Positions 1 through 9,408 of a stretch of DNA of 64,000 bases are shown piece after piece; the stretch's first letter is position 1, and each line of letters opens with the position of its first letter. The position numbers and the translations under genes are program-made. This stretch comes from Flavobacteriaceae bacterium MAR_2010_72 (GTDB lineage Bacteria; Bacteroidota; Bacteroidia; Flavobacteriales; Flavobacteriaceae). The stretch is taken from NCBI GenBank assembly GCA_003550275.1, contig QXCW01000002.1, positions 2,244,001-2,308,000 of the forward strand. Direction: 5' to 3'. Below the pieces are notes generated by a model. The model did no database searches and was not told the DNA's origin. It worked only from the letters and a program-made list of their open reading frames with translations.

Positions 1-749
1 AAGGTGTTGAAGAATATGCCATTGAGTGCTCTATTTTGAAGGTCGCTGTTTCTGAAGATGTTCAAAATTGTGCAGACGAAGGCATACAAATCTTTGGTGG
101 TATGGGATTCTCTGAAGAAACCCCAATGGAAGCCGCTTGGAGAGATGCTCGTATTGCTCGTATTTATGAAGGCACGAACGAAATCAACCGTATGTTGGCT
201 GTGGGTATGTTGGTTAAAAAAGCCATGAAAGGCCATGTCGATTTATTAGGGCCTGCACAAGCTGTTCAGGAGGAGTTAATGGGTATTCCTTCTTTTGATA
301 CTCCAGATTATTCTGAATTGTTTTCCGAAGAAAAGGAAATGATTAAGAAGTTGAAGAAAACCTTTTTAATGGTTGCTGGTGGTGCAGTTCAAAAATATGG
401 TCAAGATTTGGAAGAGCACCAACAATTATTGATAGCAGCCGCCGATATTTTAATAGAAATTTATCTTGCAGAATCTGCTATTTTAAGAACTGAAAAAAAT
501 GTCAAGCGTTTTGGAGAAAAAGAGCAATCGACCCAAATAGCCATGGCAAAATTATATCTATATCACGCCGTTGATATTGTAGAAGAAAAAGGCAAGGAAA
601 GCATTATTTCGTTTGCTGAAGGTGATGAACAACGCATGATGCTTATGGGATTAAAACGTTATACCAAATACGCGAACTATCCTGATATTGTTGACTTGCG
701 CAAAGAAATTGCCGAAAAAGTAAAAACAGAGAACAAGTACTGTTTTTAA
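1..749 (+). CDS. Acyl-CoA dehydrogenase, C-terminal part (truncated by window edge)
   Basis: Flavoenzyme that alpha,beta-dehydrogenates acyl-CoA in fatty acid beta-oxidation. The frame is open from base 3, so the gene starts before the window and only about 249 C-terminal residues are visible. The segment has the acyl-CoA dehydrogenase C-terminal fold with the FGGMGFSEE stretch and the ARIYEGTNEINR signature, whose Glu is the catalytic base position in many family members. About 190 residues follow that motif, which suits the long (roughly 600-residue) acyl-CoA dehydrogenases common in Flavobacteria. A strong terminator follows. Chain-length specificity cannot be told from this part. Confidence 0.93.
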   Translation, partial: GVEEYAIECSILKVAVSEDVQNCADEGIQIFGGMGFSEETPMEAAWRDARIARIYEGTNEINRMLAVGMLVKKAMKGHVDLLGPAQAVQEELMGIPSFDTPDYSELFSEEKEMIKKLKKTFLMVAGGAVQKYGQDLEEHQQLLIAAADILIEIYLAESAILRTEKNVKRFGEKEQSTQIAMAKLYLYHAVDIVEEKGKESIISFAEGDEQRMMLMGLKRYTKYANYPDIVDLRKEIAEKVKTENKYCF

Positions 750-777
750 ACATCTAGACTAATTCAAATGATGGAAA

Positions 778-810
778 AGTCAATTCTTTAATTAGAATTG
801 GCTTTTTTTT
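778..810 (+). terminator. Rho-independent terminator after acyl-CoA dehydrogenase gene
   Basis: A 10-bp stem (AGTCAATTCT with AGAATTGGCT, one G-T pair) around a 6-nt loop, followed by eight T residues. It lies 29 bases after the stop codon. Confidence 0.85.
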
Positions 811-845
811 ATTGTTGGTATCTTTAAAAAAATTAATTTTAGCAT

Positions 846-2117
846 ATGAAAAACCTCTTCCTTTTGCTATGTCATGTACTTCCGTTGCTTCTTTTTGCGC
901 AGCCAAACACCGAAGTATTTCTATTTGATATAAGTCAAGACCATCAAACCTTAAAACTTTCAAATTTCAAAAACGTATCCAACAATGAAGGATACGACAA
1001 CCAACCGTCATTTTTAGATGATCATACACTTTTATATGCGGCAACCCGAAATGGGCAAACTGATATTCTCGAGTATAATTTGAGCAACAACTCCAAACGT
1101 TGGGTAAATACCAGTGAAGGCAGTGAATATTCGCCCTTAAAAATCCCCGGACAAAATGCGCTTTCTGCTATTCGATTGGATAAGGATGGCACTCAAGTAT
1201 TACGTCGATACGATTTAAAAACAGGCGAATCAAATGTTTTAGTTGCTGACATTGTGATTGGGTATCAGGTTTGGTTTAATGAAAATACACTGCTGTCTTC
1301 AGTTTTGGAAAACAATGGACTATCATTGTATTCCACCCATTTACCAAACCACCAAAATCATCGCATTCAAGAAAAAGTGGGACGTTCGTTACATTCTATT
1401 CCAAACACCAATTTGGTAAGCTATATTTCAAAGGAAAAGGATAGTATTTGGGAAATCAAATCGGTAAATCCTAGTTCTGGAGTCACAACCTTTATCGTCC
1501 ATACACTACCTCAAAGTGAAGACCTATGCTGGTTAAATGACGGCACGATCCTAATGGCGCATGAGGGCATTTTATACCAATTCAATTCAAAAACTCATAC
1601 CAATTGGGTCAAAGTATTATCGTTTTCAGATTATGGCATTGACAATATGACGCGTTTAGCAGTGAGTAGCGATGGTAAAAAACTCGCAGTAGTTGGCGAA
1701 CTTGTCGATCAAAATCTAGAACCTAAACTAGAAAATATTTCTTGGATAGCTGGTTATTGGAAAGGTGAAGCCTTTGGCGGCCAAGTTGAAGAAAATTGGA
1801 GCGAAGCTTCTGGCGGTTCAATGATGGCAACATTCAAATTAATCAATAACGGAAAAGTCTCTTTTTATGAGATTGAAATTATACGGGAAGTTGAAAACAC
1901 TTTAATTCTTCAGTTAAAACATTTTGACAACGATTTAAAAGGTTGGGAGGAAAAAGACCAAACCATTGATTTTCCTTTAAAAGAAATCACTCCTAATAAA
2001 GTCGTATTTGAGGGAATGACCTTTGAAAAAATCAGCACTAATGAAATGAATGTTTATGTCGATCTTCATCAAAAAGATGGCACTTCAAAAACCCTGAAAA
2101 TTAATTACAAAAAATAA
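846..2117 (+). CDS. Secreted TolB/PD40-type beta-propeller protein with C-terminal DUF6265 domain
   Basis: An N-terminal signal peptide (MKNLFLLLCHVLPLLLFAQ) predicts export. Residues of about 25-290 contain WD40/PD40-like repeats such as DNQPSFLDDHTLLYAA and YSPLKIPGQ, typical of a TolB-like propeller. Residues of about 297-423 match DUF6265, with WIAGYWKGEAFGG and ENWSEASGGSMMATFK. The fusion of propeller and DUF6265 is recognisable, but neither part gives a defined reaction. It stands two bases before the M28 peptidase gene and probably shares its transcript. Function unknown. Confidence 0.8.
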   Translation: MKNLFLLLCHVLPLLLFAQPNTEVFLFDISQDHQTLKLSNFKNVSNNEGYDNQPSFLDDHTLLYAATRNGQTDILEYNLSNNSKRWVNTSEGSEYSPLKIPGQNALSAIRLDKDGTQVLRRYDLKTGESNVLVADIVIGYQVWFNENTLLSSVLENNGLSLYSTHLPNHQNHRIQEKVGRSLHSIPNTNLVSYISKEKDSIWEIKSVNPSSGVTTFIVHTLPQSEDLCWLNDGTILMAHEGILYQFNSKTHTNWVKVLSFSDYGIDNMTRLAVSSDGKKLAVVGELVDQNLEPKLENISWIAGYWKGEAFGGQVEENWSEASGGSMMATFKLINNGKVSFYEIEIIREVENTLILQLKHFDNDLKGWEEKDQTIDFPLKEITPNKVVFEGMTFEKISTNEMNVYVDLHQKDGTSKTLKINYKK

Positions 2118-2119
2118 TC

Positions 2120-3454
2120 ATGAGCACTAAATTAACAACGCTTGCATTACTAGTTACCCTAGTTCTTTCTGCACAAACCGATCAAAAAATCTATGACATC
2201 ATTGATGCAGTATCAGAAGAACGCATAAAAAATGATGTAAAAACTTTAGCCGATTTTGGCACACGGCATACCTTGAGTGACACGGTTTCAAGCACTAGAG
2301 GTATTGGTGCTGCACGGCGTTGGATAAAACAAGAATTTGAAACGATTTCAAAGTCATGCAACACTTGTTTGGATGTATTCTATCAAAAGAATTTTGTGAA
2401 AGAAGGCACAAACGGACGAATTGTTAAAGATGTTTGGGTGGTGAACGTTGTCGCGATTCAAAAAGGCACAAAATATCCTAACAATTACATTATTATGAGT
2501 GGTGATATCGATTCCCGTGTGTCTGACCCAACAGATTACACTTCAGATTCACCAGGAGCTAACGATAATGCTTCTGGAATGGCAGGCACTATTGAAGCAG
2601 CAAGGGTACTTTCAAAATACAAATTTGAAAGCAGTATTATTTATGTAGGCCTTTCAGGAGAAGAACAAGGATTGTTTGGTGGGCAAGGTTTAGCCAAATA
2701 TGCACAAGATCAAAACTGGAATGTGATTGGAATTCTCAATAATGATATGATCGGTAATATTACCGGTGTAGATGGCGTCATCGATAATAGAACATTTAGG
2801 ATTTTCTCTGAACCCGTCCCTCCTACTGAAACTGAACGTGAGCGAAATGCCCGTCGTTTTTATGGTGGCGAAGTTGATGGTATTTCACGTCAATTGGCAC
2901 GCTATGTGCATAACACCGTGCAAACCTACATGCCCGAAATGAACCCCATGATGGTGTATAGATTAGATCGATTTGGTCGCGGTGGTCACCATCGTCCATT
3001 TAATGATGTTGGCTTTGCAGGAATTCGCATTATGGAGGCTCATGAAAATTATACGCAACAACATCAAGATATTCGAACCGAAAATGGTATTAACTATGGC
3101 GATACATTTGAACATGTCAACTTCCCTTACGCAAAAAAACTAACAGCAGTAAATGCCATTAATTTAGCACGGATAGCTTCTGCGCCTCCAGCCCCAAAAA
3201 CGGTAGAGCTAGGTGGAGCCGTGCAACCTTCTGCTAAATTAAAATGGGAAGCGGTTGAAGGTGCCATAGGCTATAAAATCTATTGGCGTGACACTACATC
3301 ACCAACCTGGGACCATAGCCGATATGTTGGCAACCTTACCGAATTCACTTTAGAAGGCATTGTCGTCGATAACTTTTATTTTGGTGTTGCAGCAGTTGGA
3401 GCCAATGGTCATGAGAGTTTAGTGACTTTTCCTAATAAAATTTTAAGAGATTAA
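2120..3454 (+). CDS. Secreted M28-family zinc aminopeptidase with C-terminal fibronectin-III-like domain
   Basis: A signal peptide (ending LSAQ) precedes an M28 peptidase domain. Visible motifs are SPGANDNASG (bridging Asp), SGEEQGLFGG (catalytic Glu and zinc Glu), NNDMIGN (Asp) and a late EAHENY histidine. The last 90 or so residues (WEAVEGAIGYKIYWRD) look like a fibronectin-III domain. At the first zinc-ligand position, where the family usually has GHxDS, this protein has GDIDS, so Asp stands in for His. It likely cleaves N-terminal residues of peptides outside the cytoplasm. The stop overlaps the next start by one base (TAATG). Confidence 0.88.
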   Translation: MSTKLTTLALLVTLVLSAQTDQKIYDIIDAVSEERIKNDVKTLADFGTRHTLSDTVSSTRGIGAARRWIKQEFETISKSCNTCLDVFYQKNFVKEGTNGRIVKDVWVVNVVAIQKGTKYPNNYIIMSGDIDSRVSDPTDYTSDSPGANDNASGMAGTIEAARVLSKYKFESSIIYVGLSGEEQGLFGGQGLAKYAQDQNWNVIGILNNDMIGNITGVDGVIDNRTFRIFSEPVPPTETERERNARRFYGGEVDGISRQLARYVHNTVQTYMPEMNPMMVYRLDRFGRGGHHRPFNDVGFAGIRIMEAHENYTQQHQDIRTENGINYGDTFEHVNFPYAKKLTAVNAINLARIASAPPAPKTVELGGAVQPSAKLKWEAVEGAIGYKIYWRDTTSPTWDHSRYVGNLTEFTLEGIVVDNFYFGVAAVGANGHESLVTFPNKILRD

Positions 3455-4023
3455 TGACCGATTTTGAAGAACTTTATTTCAAGACGGATAATGAATGGCG
3501 CGATTGGCTTCACCAAAACCATGCAACTTCCAAAGGTGTTTATTTAATTTTCTATAAAGTTGACCACGAGAACGACTCAATGCGCTGGGAAGAAGCCGTA
3601 CGAGTAGCATTGTGCTATGGTTGGATTGATTCAACCGTTAAAAGTTTAGGTGATGGCAAACGACGTCAATATTTTACACCAAGAAATGACAAAAGTGTTT
3701 GGAGTGCGCTCAACAAAAAGCATATAAAGGAATTAATGCAACAAGGCTTGATGCATAAAAGTGGTCTTGAAAAAATTGAATCCGCCAAACAAAATGGAAG
3801 CTGGAGCGCTTTGGACGATGTCGAAAACGAAGTCATTCCAGAAGATTTACAGGCAGAATTTAACAAGAACCCAATAGCATTTAAAAATTACCAAAACTTT
3901 GCGCCTTCCTACAGAAAAAGTTACCTCTACTGGCTCAATCAAGCCAAGCGGCAAGCTACACGTGAAAAACGTATTGACAACATTATAAAATTATGCCTTA
4001 ATAATTTGAAAAGCAGAAATTAG
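3454..4023 (+). CDS. YdeI/OmpD-associated family protein
   Basis: A 189-residue protein matching the YdeI/OmpD-associated family: WRDWLHQNHATSKGVYLIFYK at the start, then WEEAVRVALCYGWIDS and RRQYFTPR in the middle, and a C-terminal KSYLYWLNQAKRQATREKRI segment. Members are small cytoplasmic proteins, some linked to bacteriocin or antimicrobial peptide tolerance, with no assigned enzymatic reaction. It is translationally coupled to the M28 peptidase gene by a one-base overlap and ends the short operon. Confidence 0.85.
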   Translation: MTDFEELYFKTDNEWRDWLHQNHATSKGVYLIFYKVDHENDSMRWEEAVRVALCYGWIDSTVKSLGDGKRRQYFTPRNDKSVWSALNKKHIKELMQQGLMHKSGLEKIESAKQNGSWSALDDVENEVIPEDLQAEFNKNPIAFKNYQNFAPSYRKSYLYWLNQAKRQATREKRIDNIIKLCLNNLKSRN

Positions 4024-4073
4024 AAATTTAAAGCATTAACACCACATTTAACTATCTCCTAATAAGTTTTTAT

Positions 4074-4082
4074 TATCTTTAG
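4074..4082 (+). promoter_or_regulatory. Possible Bacteroidota-type -7 element (TATCTTTAG)
   Basis: A near match to TAnnTTTG, 20 bases before the start codon of the propeller protein gene. No convincing -33 TTG is seen at the usual distance, so this is tentative. Confidence 0.35.
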
Positions 4083-4102
4083 TTCAACTAATCAAATTTA
4101 TA

Positions 4103-7100
4103 ATGAAAAAAGCACTTTTCTTCATGATGCTCCTAGCATCATTTTCAGTTTTATCACAAGAATTTTCAACAGATTTAGTCAAAAACATGAAACCCAGAAA
4201 CATAGGCCCTGGTGGTATGTCTGGTCGTGTTACAGCTATAGACGTGGTTCACAACAATCCGGATATCATGTATGTTGGAACCGCTTCAGGTGGCTTATGG
4301 AAATCAACTTCAGGTGGTATAAAATGGAGCCCTATTTTTGATAATGAAGCTACCGCTTCAATTGGTGCAGTCGCCATTCAGCAATCCAATCCAAGTGTGA
4401 TTTGGGTAGGTACTGGTGAAGGCAATCCCAGAAACAGTTTAAACGGTGGTTATGGTATTTATAAATCATTAGATGCTGGAAAAAGTTGGATCCTTATGGG
4501 GTTAGAAAAAACCCGACACATTCATCGTGTGATTATCGACCCAACAAACCCTAATGTTGTTTATGTAGCGGCTATTGGCTCACCTTGGGGTGAACATCCT
4601 GAAAGAGGCGTTTACAAAACTACCGATGGTGGTAAATCATGGGAACGTATTCTATTTGCCAACAATAAAACTGGTGCTGGCGATTTGGTAATGGATCCAA
4701 AAAATCCAAATAAATTATTGGTTGCCATGTGGGAACATAAACGAGAACCTTGGTTTTTTAATTCTGGTGGCGAAGGCTCTGGGCTACACATGACCCATGA
4801 CGGTGGAAAAACATGGCAAAAATTAACTGATAAGGACGGACTTCCAAAAGGAGACCTTGGTCGCATTGGTATCGCCATTGCGCCTAATAAACCTAATATT
4901 ATTTACGCTTTGGTAGAAGCTAAAAAGAATGCCCTTTACAAAAGTGAAGATGGCGGCTTTAATTGGAAAAAAATAAATGACAAAAGCGATATAGGAAATC
5001 GGCCGTTCTACTATTCCGATATACAGGTAGATCCACAAAATGAAAATCGAGTGTATTCGGTATTTACCTATGTTAACGTGTCTGAAGATGGTGGAAAAAA
5101 CTTTGAACAACTTATGCCCGCTTATGGTGTAGATAATGGCGTACATCCTGATCATCACGCTTGGTGGATACATCCTAATAATGGGAATTTTATGATCGAT
5201 GGTAATGATGGCGGGATGAATATCACCAAAGATGGAGGGAAAACTTGGCGTTTTATTGGCAATCTTCCTGTGGCACAATTCTATCACATTAATGTCGATA
5301 ACGAATTTCCGTATAATGTTTATGGTGGAATGCAAGATAATGGGTCTTGGCGAGGTCCAGCCTATGTGTGGCGCGACCAAGGCATTAGAAACAGCTATTG
5401 GCAAGAAATAAGTTTTGGTGATGGTTTTGATGTGGTTCCTGACAAAGATGATTCCCGCTATGGGTGGACCATGAGTCAACAAGGTTTTGTGTTACGTTAT
5501 GACTGGCAAACTGGAAATAATTATATTGTAAGACCTACGCATCCAGATCCAAATGTTGAGCTTCGATTTAACTGGAATTCGGCCATTAACATTGACCCTT
5601 TTGATAATAGCACGATTTACTTCGGAAGTCAGTTTGTACACAAATCAACCGACAAAGGAGAAACCTGGAGCATCATTTCTCCAGACCTAACTACAAACGA
5701 TCCTGAAAAACAAAAACAATCCGAAAGTGGAGGTCTTACCATGGACGCTACTGGCGCCGAAAACCATACAACCATTCTGGTTGTTGAACCTTCATCAGTT
5801 GAAAAGAACATGCTTTGGGTAGGTACTGATGACGGACGGGTTCATGTTACCCAAAATGGTGGTCAAACTTGGACCGATGTTTCTAAAAATATCAAAGGTC
5901 TTCCAGCAGGAAGTTGGATTCCGCAAATCAAAGCCTCCAATAAAAATAAAGGCGAAGCCTTATTGATTGCCAATGACTATAGACGATTTAACTATACGCC
6001 CTATGCTTATAGAACAAAAGACTATGGTAAAACCTGGCAGCGTATTGTTGATGAAAATGACGTTACGAGCTATACACTCTCTATCATTGAAGATCCTGAA
6101 GAGTCCAATTTGATGTTTTTGGGCACCGATGACGGCTTGTATATTTCAATTGATGCGGGAAACAAATGGACTAAATGGACCAATGGATTCCCTACAACTT
6201 CTGTAAAAGATTTGGTCATCCATCCAAGAGAACAGGATCTTGTTATAGGAACATTTGGTCGTGCAGCTTGGGTGTTGGATGATATCAGACCTTTAAGGGC
6301 TATTACAAAAAATAAACAGGTCCTAAATCAAAAGCTGAAATTATTTGCACCGCCTACAGCATACCAAGCAGCTTATCAACAGCCAACTGGTAGTCGTTTT
6401 GGTGCTGATGCCGAATATAATGGTGAGAATAGAGGGCCTGGAGCTCAAATGGCTTTTTATGTAAAAATTGATGAGAAAAAAGAAGATTCTAAAAAAGATG
6501 CTGATACAGATAAAAAAGACGACGATGATTCAGCTTCAGAAAAAGATGATGCCAAAGTGAAGTGGGACTCGTTGACACTAACGATTTATGATGGCGACCG
6601 ACTCATCAGAACATTGAAACGAAAAGCACCAGACTCGTCAGGCATACAAAAATGGACATGGTTTATGGACGAAGCGGGTATTGATCGTCCTTCGAGAAGG
6701 ATCAGAACGAGTAATAGAGAACCTGGAGGAGTTAGTGTAAAACCGGGAAATTACAGGGTTAAGATTGCTTTTGGTGATCAGTCTTCAGAAGAAAACATTA
6801 CCGTAAAAACCGATCCTCGAATTGAGGTCTCTATGGCTAACATTAATGAAGTTTATGCGACTTCAAAAGAACTCGAAAAAATGGGTCAAACTGCTGTAGA
6901 TGCCGTAAAACAACTCGTTGAAAGCAAACAAATTGCGGAAAAATTCCAGTCTGATCTTAAAAAATTAGATAAAGACAAGTACAAAGACGAAATTAAAGCT
7001 TCAAAAGATATCATTAAGGACATTGACAAAATTCTGGATATCTATTTAGGAAAAGAGGATGATCGTCAAGGCATCACCCGTAATCCAGAAGTTACCATTA

Positions 7101-7318
7101 TGCAGCGTTATGGTTTAGCCCGTTCGTATGTAGGTTCTAGACAAAATGGAATTACCTCTACTGAACGCACCTTGATCAAGAACGCTGAAGATGCATTGAA
7201 GGATGCGCTAGACAAGACAAATACCTTCTTTAACGACTCATGGAACACCTACAAGTCTAAAATGGAACAATTGCAAATCAATCCATTTAAAAAAGTTAAA
7301 ACATTTCAATTAGATTAA
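4103..7318 (+). CDS. Secreted VPS10/sortilin-like BNR-repeat propeller protein
   Basis: A 1071-residue exported protein (signal peptide ending LSQ). Residues of about 30-740 hold many BNR/Asp-box-like repeats such as STSGGIKWSP, SLDAGKSWILM, TTDGGKSWER, THDGGKTWQK and TQNGGQTWTD, the signature of the sortilin/VPS10-like beta-propeller seen in many Bacteroidota. A highly acidic and lysine-rich linker (about residues 790-820, KKDADTDKKDDDDSASEKDD) separates it from a C-terminal part with an Ig-like and a helical region. These proteins are often annotated as glycosyl hydrolases but no catalytic residues can be assigned. It lies 18 bases before the S9 peptidase gene, so co-expression is likely. 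Confidence 0.85.
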   Translation: MKKALFFMMLLASFSVLSQEFSTDLVKNMKPRNIGPGGMSGRVTAIDVVHNNPDIMYVGTASGGLWKSTSGGIKWSPIFDNEATASIGAVAIQQSNPSVIWVGTGEGNPRNSLNGGYGIYKSLDAGKSWILMGLEKTRHIHRVIIDPTNPNVVYVAAIGSPWGEHPERGVYKTTDGGKSWERILFANNKTGAGDLVMDPKNPNKLLVAMWEHKREPWFFNSGGEGSGLHMTHDGGKTWQKLTDKDGLPKGDLGRIGIAIAPNKPNIIYALVEAKKNALYKSEDGGFNWKKINDKSDIGNRPFYYSDIQVDPQNENRVYSVFTYVNVSEDGGKNFEQLMPAYGVDNGVHPDHHAWWIHPNNGNFMIDGNDGGMNITKDGGKTWRFIGNLPVAQFYHINVDNEFPYNVYGGMQDNGSWRGPAYVWRDQGIRNSYWQEISFGDGFDVVPDKDDSRYGWTMSQQGFVLRYDWQTGNNYIVRPTHPDPNVELRFNWNSAINIDPFDNSTIYFGSQFVHKSTDKGETWSIISPDLTTNDPEKQKQSESGGLTMDATGAENHTTILVVEPSSVEKNMLWVGTDDGRVHVTQNGGQTWTDVSKNIKGLPAGSWIPQIKASNKNKGEALLIANDYRRFNYTPYAYRTKDYGKTWQRIVDENDVTSYTLSIIEDPEESNLMFLGTDDGLYISIDAGNKWTKWTNGFPTTSVKDLVIHPREQDLVIGTFGRAAWVLDDIRPLRAITKNKQVLNQKLKLFAPPTAYQAAYQQPTGSRFGADAEYNGENRGPGAQMAFYVKIDEKKEDSKKDADTDKKDDDDSASEKDDAKVKWDSLTLTIYDGDRLIRTLKRKAPDSSGIQKWTWFMDEAGIDRPSRRIRTSNREPGGVSVKPGNYRVKIAFGDQSSEENITVKTDPRIEVSMANINEVYATSKELEKMGQTAVDAVKQLVESKQIAEKFQSDLKKLDKDKYKDEIKASKDIIKDIDKILDIYLGKEDDRQGITRNPEVTIMQRYGLARSYVGSRQNGITSTERTLIKNAEDALKDALDKTNTFFNDSWNTYKSKMEQLQINPFKKVKTFQLD

Positions 7319-7336
7319 TATAAAACTCTAAAACTT

Positions 7337-9283
7337 ATGAAACAAATTCTAACATTAAGCCTTATAGTGCTTTTGGCAGGCTGTAAAAAAGATGCCGATA
7401 AGAAAGACGATATGGCCAAAACAGTTTCAGAATATTCTATAGAACAGTTTATGGATAATGAAGCCGTTAGTGGAGGTTACTTTTCTTCAGATAATTCTAA
7501 ATTATTGATTTCAAGTAACAAATCGGGCATTTATAACCTGTATAGCATTCCTACCACAGGAGGCGACTATACCACTATAACTGCATCAGATAGCACCTCT
7601 ATTTTTGCACAATCTTATTTCCCAAATGATGATCGCATTTTATATTCAGCAGATGGGAATGGCGACGAGATTGACCACATTTTTATGATCGATCTCGATG
7701 GCAGCATAACCGATTTAACTCCAGAAAAAGAAGCTAAATCATCATTCTACGGATGGAATGCCGATAAAACGGGGTTCTATTTTGGTTCCAATAAACGAGA
7801 TCCACGCTATTTTGATGTGTATGAAATGGATATTACCGACTTCAAAACTACATTAGTTTATCAAAATAACGACGGATTAGACTTTAATGGGATTTCTAAT
7901 GACAAAAATTACATCGCCTTGGTAAAATCACTCAACACTAATGATAGCGATCTGTTTCTTTATAATATCAAAGCAAAAGAAAGAATTAAAATCAACGATA
8001 CTCAAAGTGGTAATTCAGCTCAAGATTTTTCAGTGGATAATTCGGCCTTCTATTACACCACTGATGCGGGTTCAGAATTTGCCTATGTCATGAAATATGA
8101 TCTCAATACTAAAGAAAAATCCAAAGTTATTGAAAAACCTTGGGATGTCATGGGAGCAGGATTTACGGACAAGGGTACTTATATGGTGGTTTATGTGAAT
8201 GAAGATGGTAAAAACGCTATTGAAGTTTTAGACACCAAAACCATGAAACCTATACAATTACCAGATTTTGAAGATAAGAGTATTACCAGTGTGTCGTTCT
8301 CTGACGACGAAATCTGGATGCGTATGTATGTTGGAGGTTCCAATAGTCCTTCAGACTTGTACACCTACAATCTTGAAACCAAAGCACAACACAAACTTAC
8401 CAATGTGTTAAATGACGCTATTGACCCGAATGATTTGGTTTCGGCAAAAGTTATTCGGTTTAAATCCTTTGATGGTGTAGAAATTCCTGCCATTTATTAT
8501 TTGCCACATCAGGCTTCGGCAGAACACAAAGTACCTGCTATGGTCTGGGTGCATGGTGGCCCAGGAGGACAGACACGTCAAAACTTCAGTTCGTTAATTC
8601 AATATATGGTCAATCATGGCTATGCGGTTTTAGCAGTAAACAATAGAGGAAGTAGTGGTTATGGCAAGACCTTTTTCCAGATGGATGACTTAAATCATGG
8701 TGAAAAGGACTTACAGGATTGTGTAGAAGGTAAAAACTGGTTGGCAACCCAGCCAGAGATCGATGGTGAAAAAATAGGAATTATTGGAGGCTCTTATGGT
8801 GGGTATATGACGATGGCTGCTTTGACTTATGCCCCTGAAGAATTTGATGTTGGCGTTAATATATTTGGTGTGACCAACTGGATTAGAACACTAAAAAGTA
8901 TTCCGCCTTATTGGGAATCATTTAGAGAATCATTATATCTAGAGTTGGGTGATCCTTATTCAGCCGATTCTACACGATTAAAACGTATTTCACCTTTGTT
9001 CCATACCGATAAAGTGACCAAGCCTCTTATTGTTCTTCAGGGTTCGCAAGATCCAAGAGTTTTACAAGTAGAATCTGATGAGATTGTCGCGGGTGTTCGT
9101 AAAAATGGAGTTCCTGTAGAATATGTGCTTTTTGAAGATGAAGGTCATGGCTTTGTCAAAAAAGAGAATCAGATTGAAGCTTACAGCAGAATATTGAAGT
9201 TTTTAGATCAATATCTTAAAAAAGAGAATCAGCCTTTAGATGGCGAAACACCAAATGCCGAAATAGAACCTGAATCCGATTAA
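7337..9283 (+). CDS. S9-family prolyl oligopeptidase-like lipoprotein
   Basis: A lipoprotein signal ending LLAGC suggests membrane anchoring outside the cytoplasm. Residues of about 35-370 form a WD40-like propeller that gates the active site. The C-terminal alpha/beta-hydrolase domain carries the serine nucleophile in GGSYGGYM (about residue 488), the Asp in QGSQDPR (about 570) and the His in DEGHGF (about 602). Length (648) fits the acylaminoacyl-peptidase/DPP-like S9 peptidases, which trim short peptides. It follows the sortilin-like gene closely and is followed by a strong terminator, which closes the unit. Confidence 0.92.
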   Translation: MKQILTLSLIVLLAGCKKDADKKDDMAKTVSEYSIEQFMDNEAVSGGYFSSDNSKLLISSNKSGIYNLYSIPTTGGDYTTITASDSTSIFAQSYFPNDDRILYSADGNGDEIDHIFMIDLDGSITDLTPEKEAKSSFYGWNADKTGFYFGSNKRDPRYFDVYEMDITDFKTTLVYQNNDGLDFNGISNDKNYIALVKSLNTNDSDLFLYNIKAKERIKINDTQSGNSAQDFSVDNSAFYYTTDAGSEFAYVMKYDLNTKEKSKVIEKPWDVMGAGFTDKGTYMVVYVNEDGKNAIEVLDTKTMKPIQLPDFEDKSITSVSFSDDEIWMRMYVGGSNSPSDLYTYNLETKAQHKLTNVLNDAIDPNDLVSAKVIRFKSFDGVEIPAIYYLPHQASAEHKVPAMVWVHGGPGGQTRQNFSSLIQYMVNHGYAVLAVNNRGSSGYGKTFFQMDDLNHGEKDLQDCVEGKNWLATQPEIDGEKIGIIGGSYGGYMTMAALTYAPEEFDVGVNIFGVTNWIRTLKSIPPYWESFRESLYLELGDPYSADSTRLKRISPLFHTDKVTKPLIVLQGSQDPRVLQVESDEIVAGVRKNGVPVEYVLFEDEGHGFVKKENQIEAYSRILKFLDQYLKKENQPLDGETPNAEIEPESD

Positions 9284-9306
9284 AGGGTTGTTTTCTTATA
9301 AATCAA

Positions 9307-9341
9307 AATAGCTTGAGAAAATTCTCAAGCTATTTTTTTTT
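9307..9341 (+). terminator. Rho-independent terminator after S9 peptidase gene
   Basis: A 13-bp perfect stem (AATAGCTTGAGAA with its complement) with a minimal loop, followed by a run of T. The A-rich left flank means it may also act for the convergent regulator gene. Confidence 0.88.
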
Positions 9342-9408
9342 GCAAAGCCATATACTTTGCGCGCTATTAATTAAAATTAGATTTTTTCTTATTTAAAAAT
9401 AACAAATT

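Noticed and set aside
4612..5482. Long reverse-strand open frames under the sortilin-like gene
   Set aside because: Residue composition is not protein-like and the + strand frame has a clear signal peptide and repeats.
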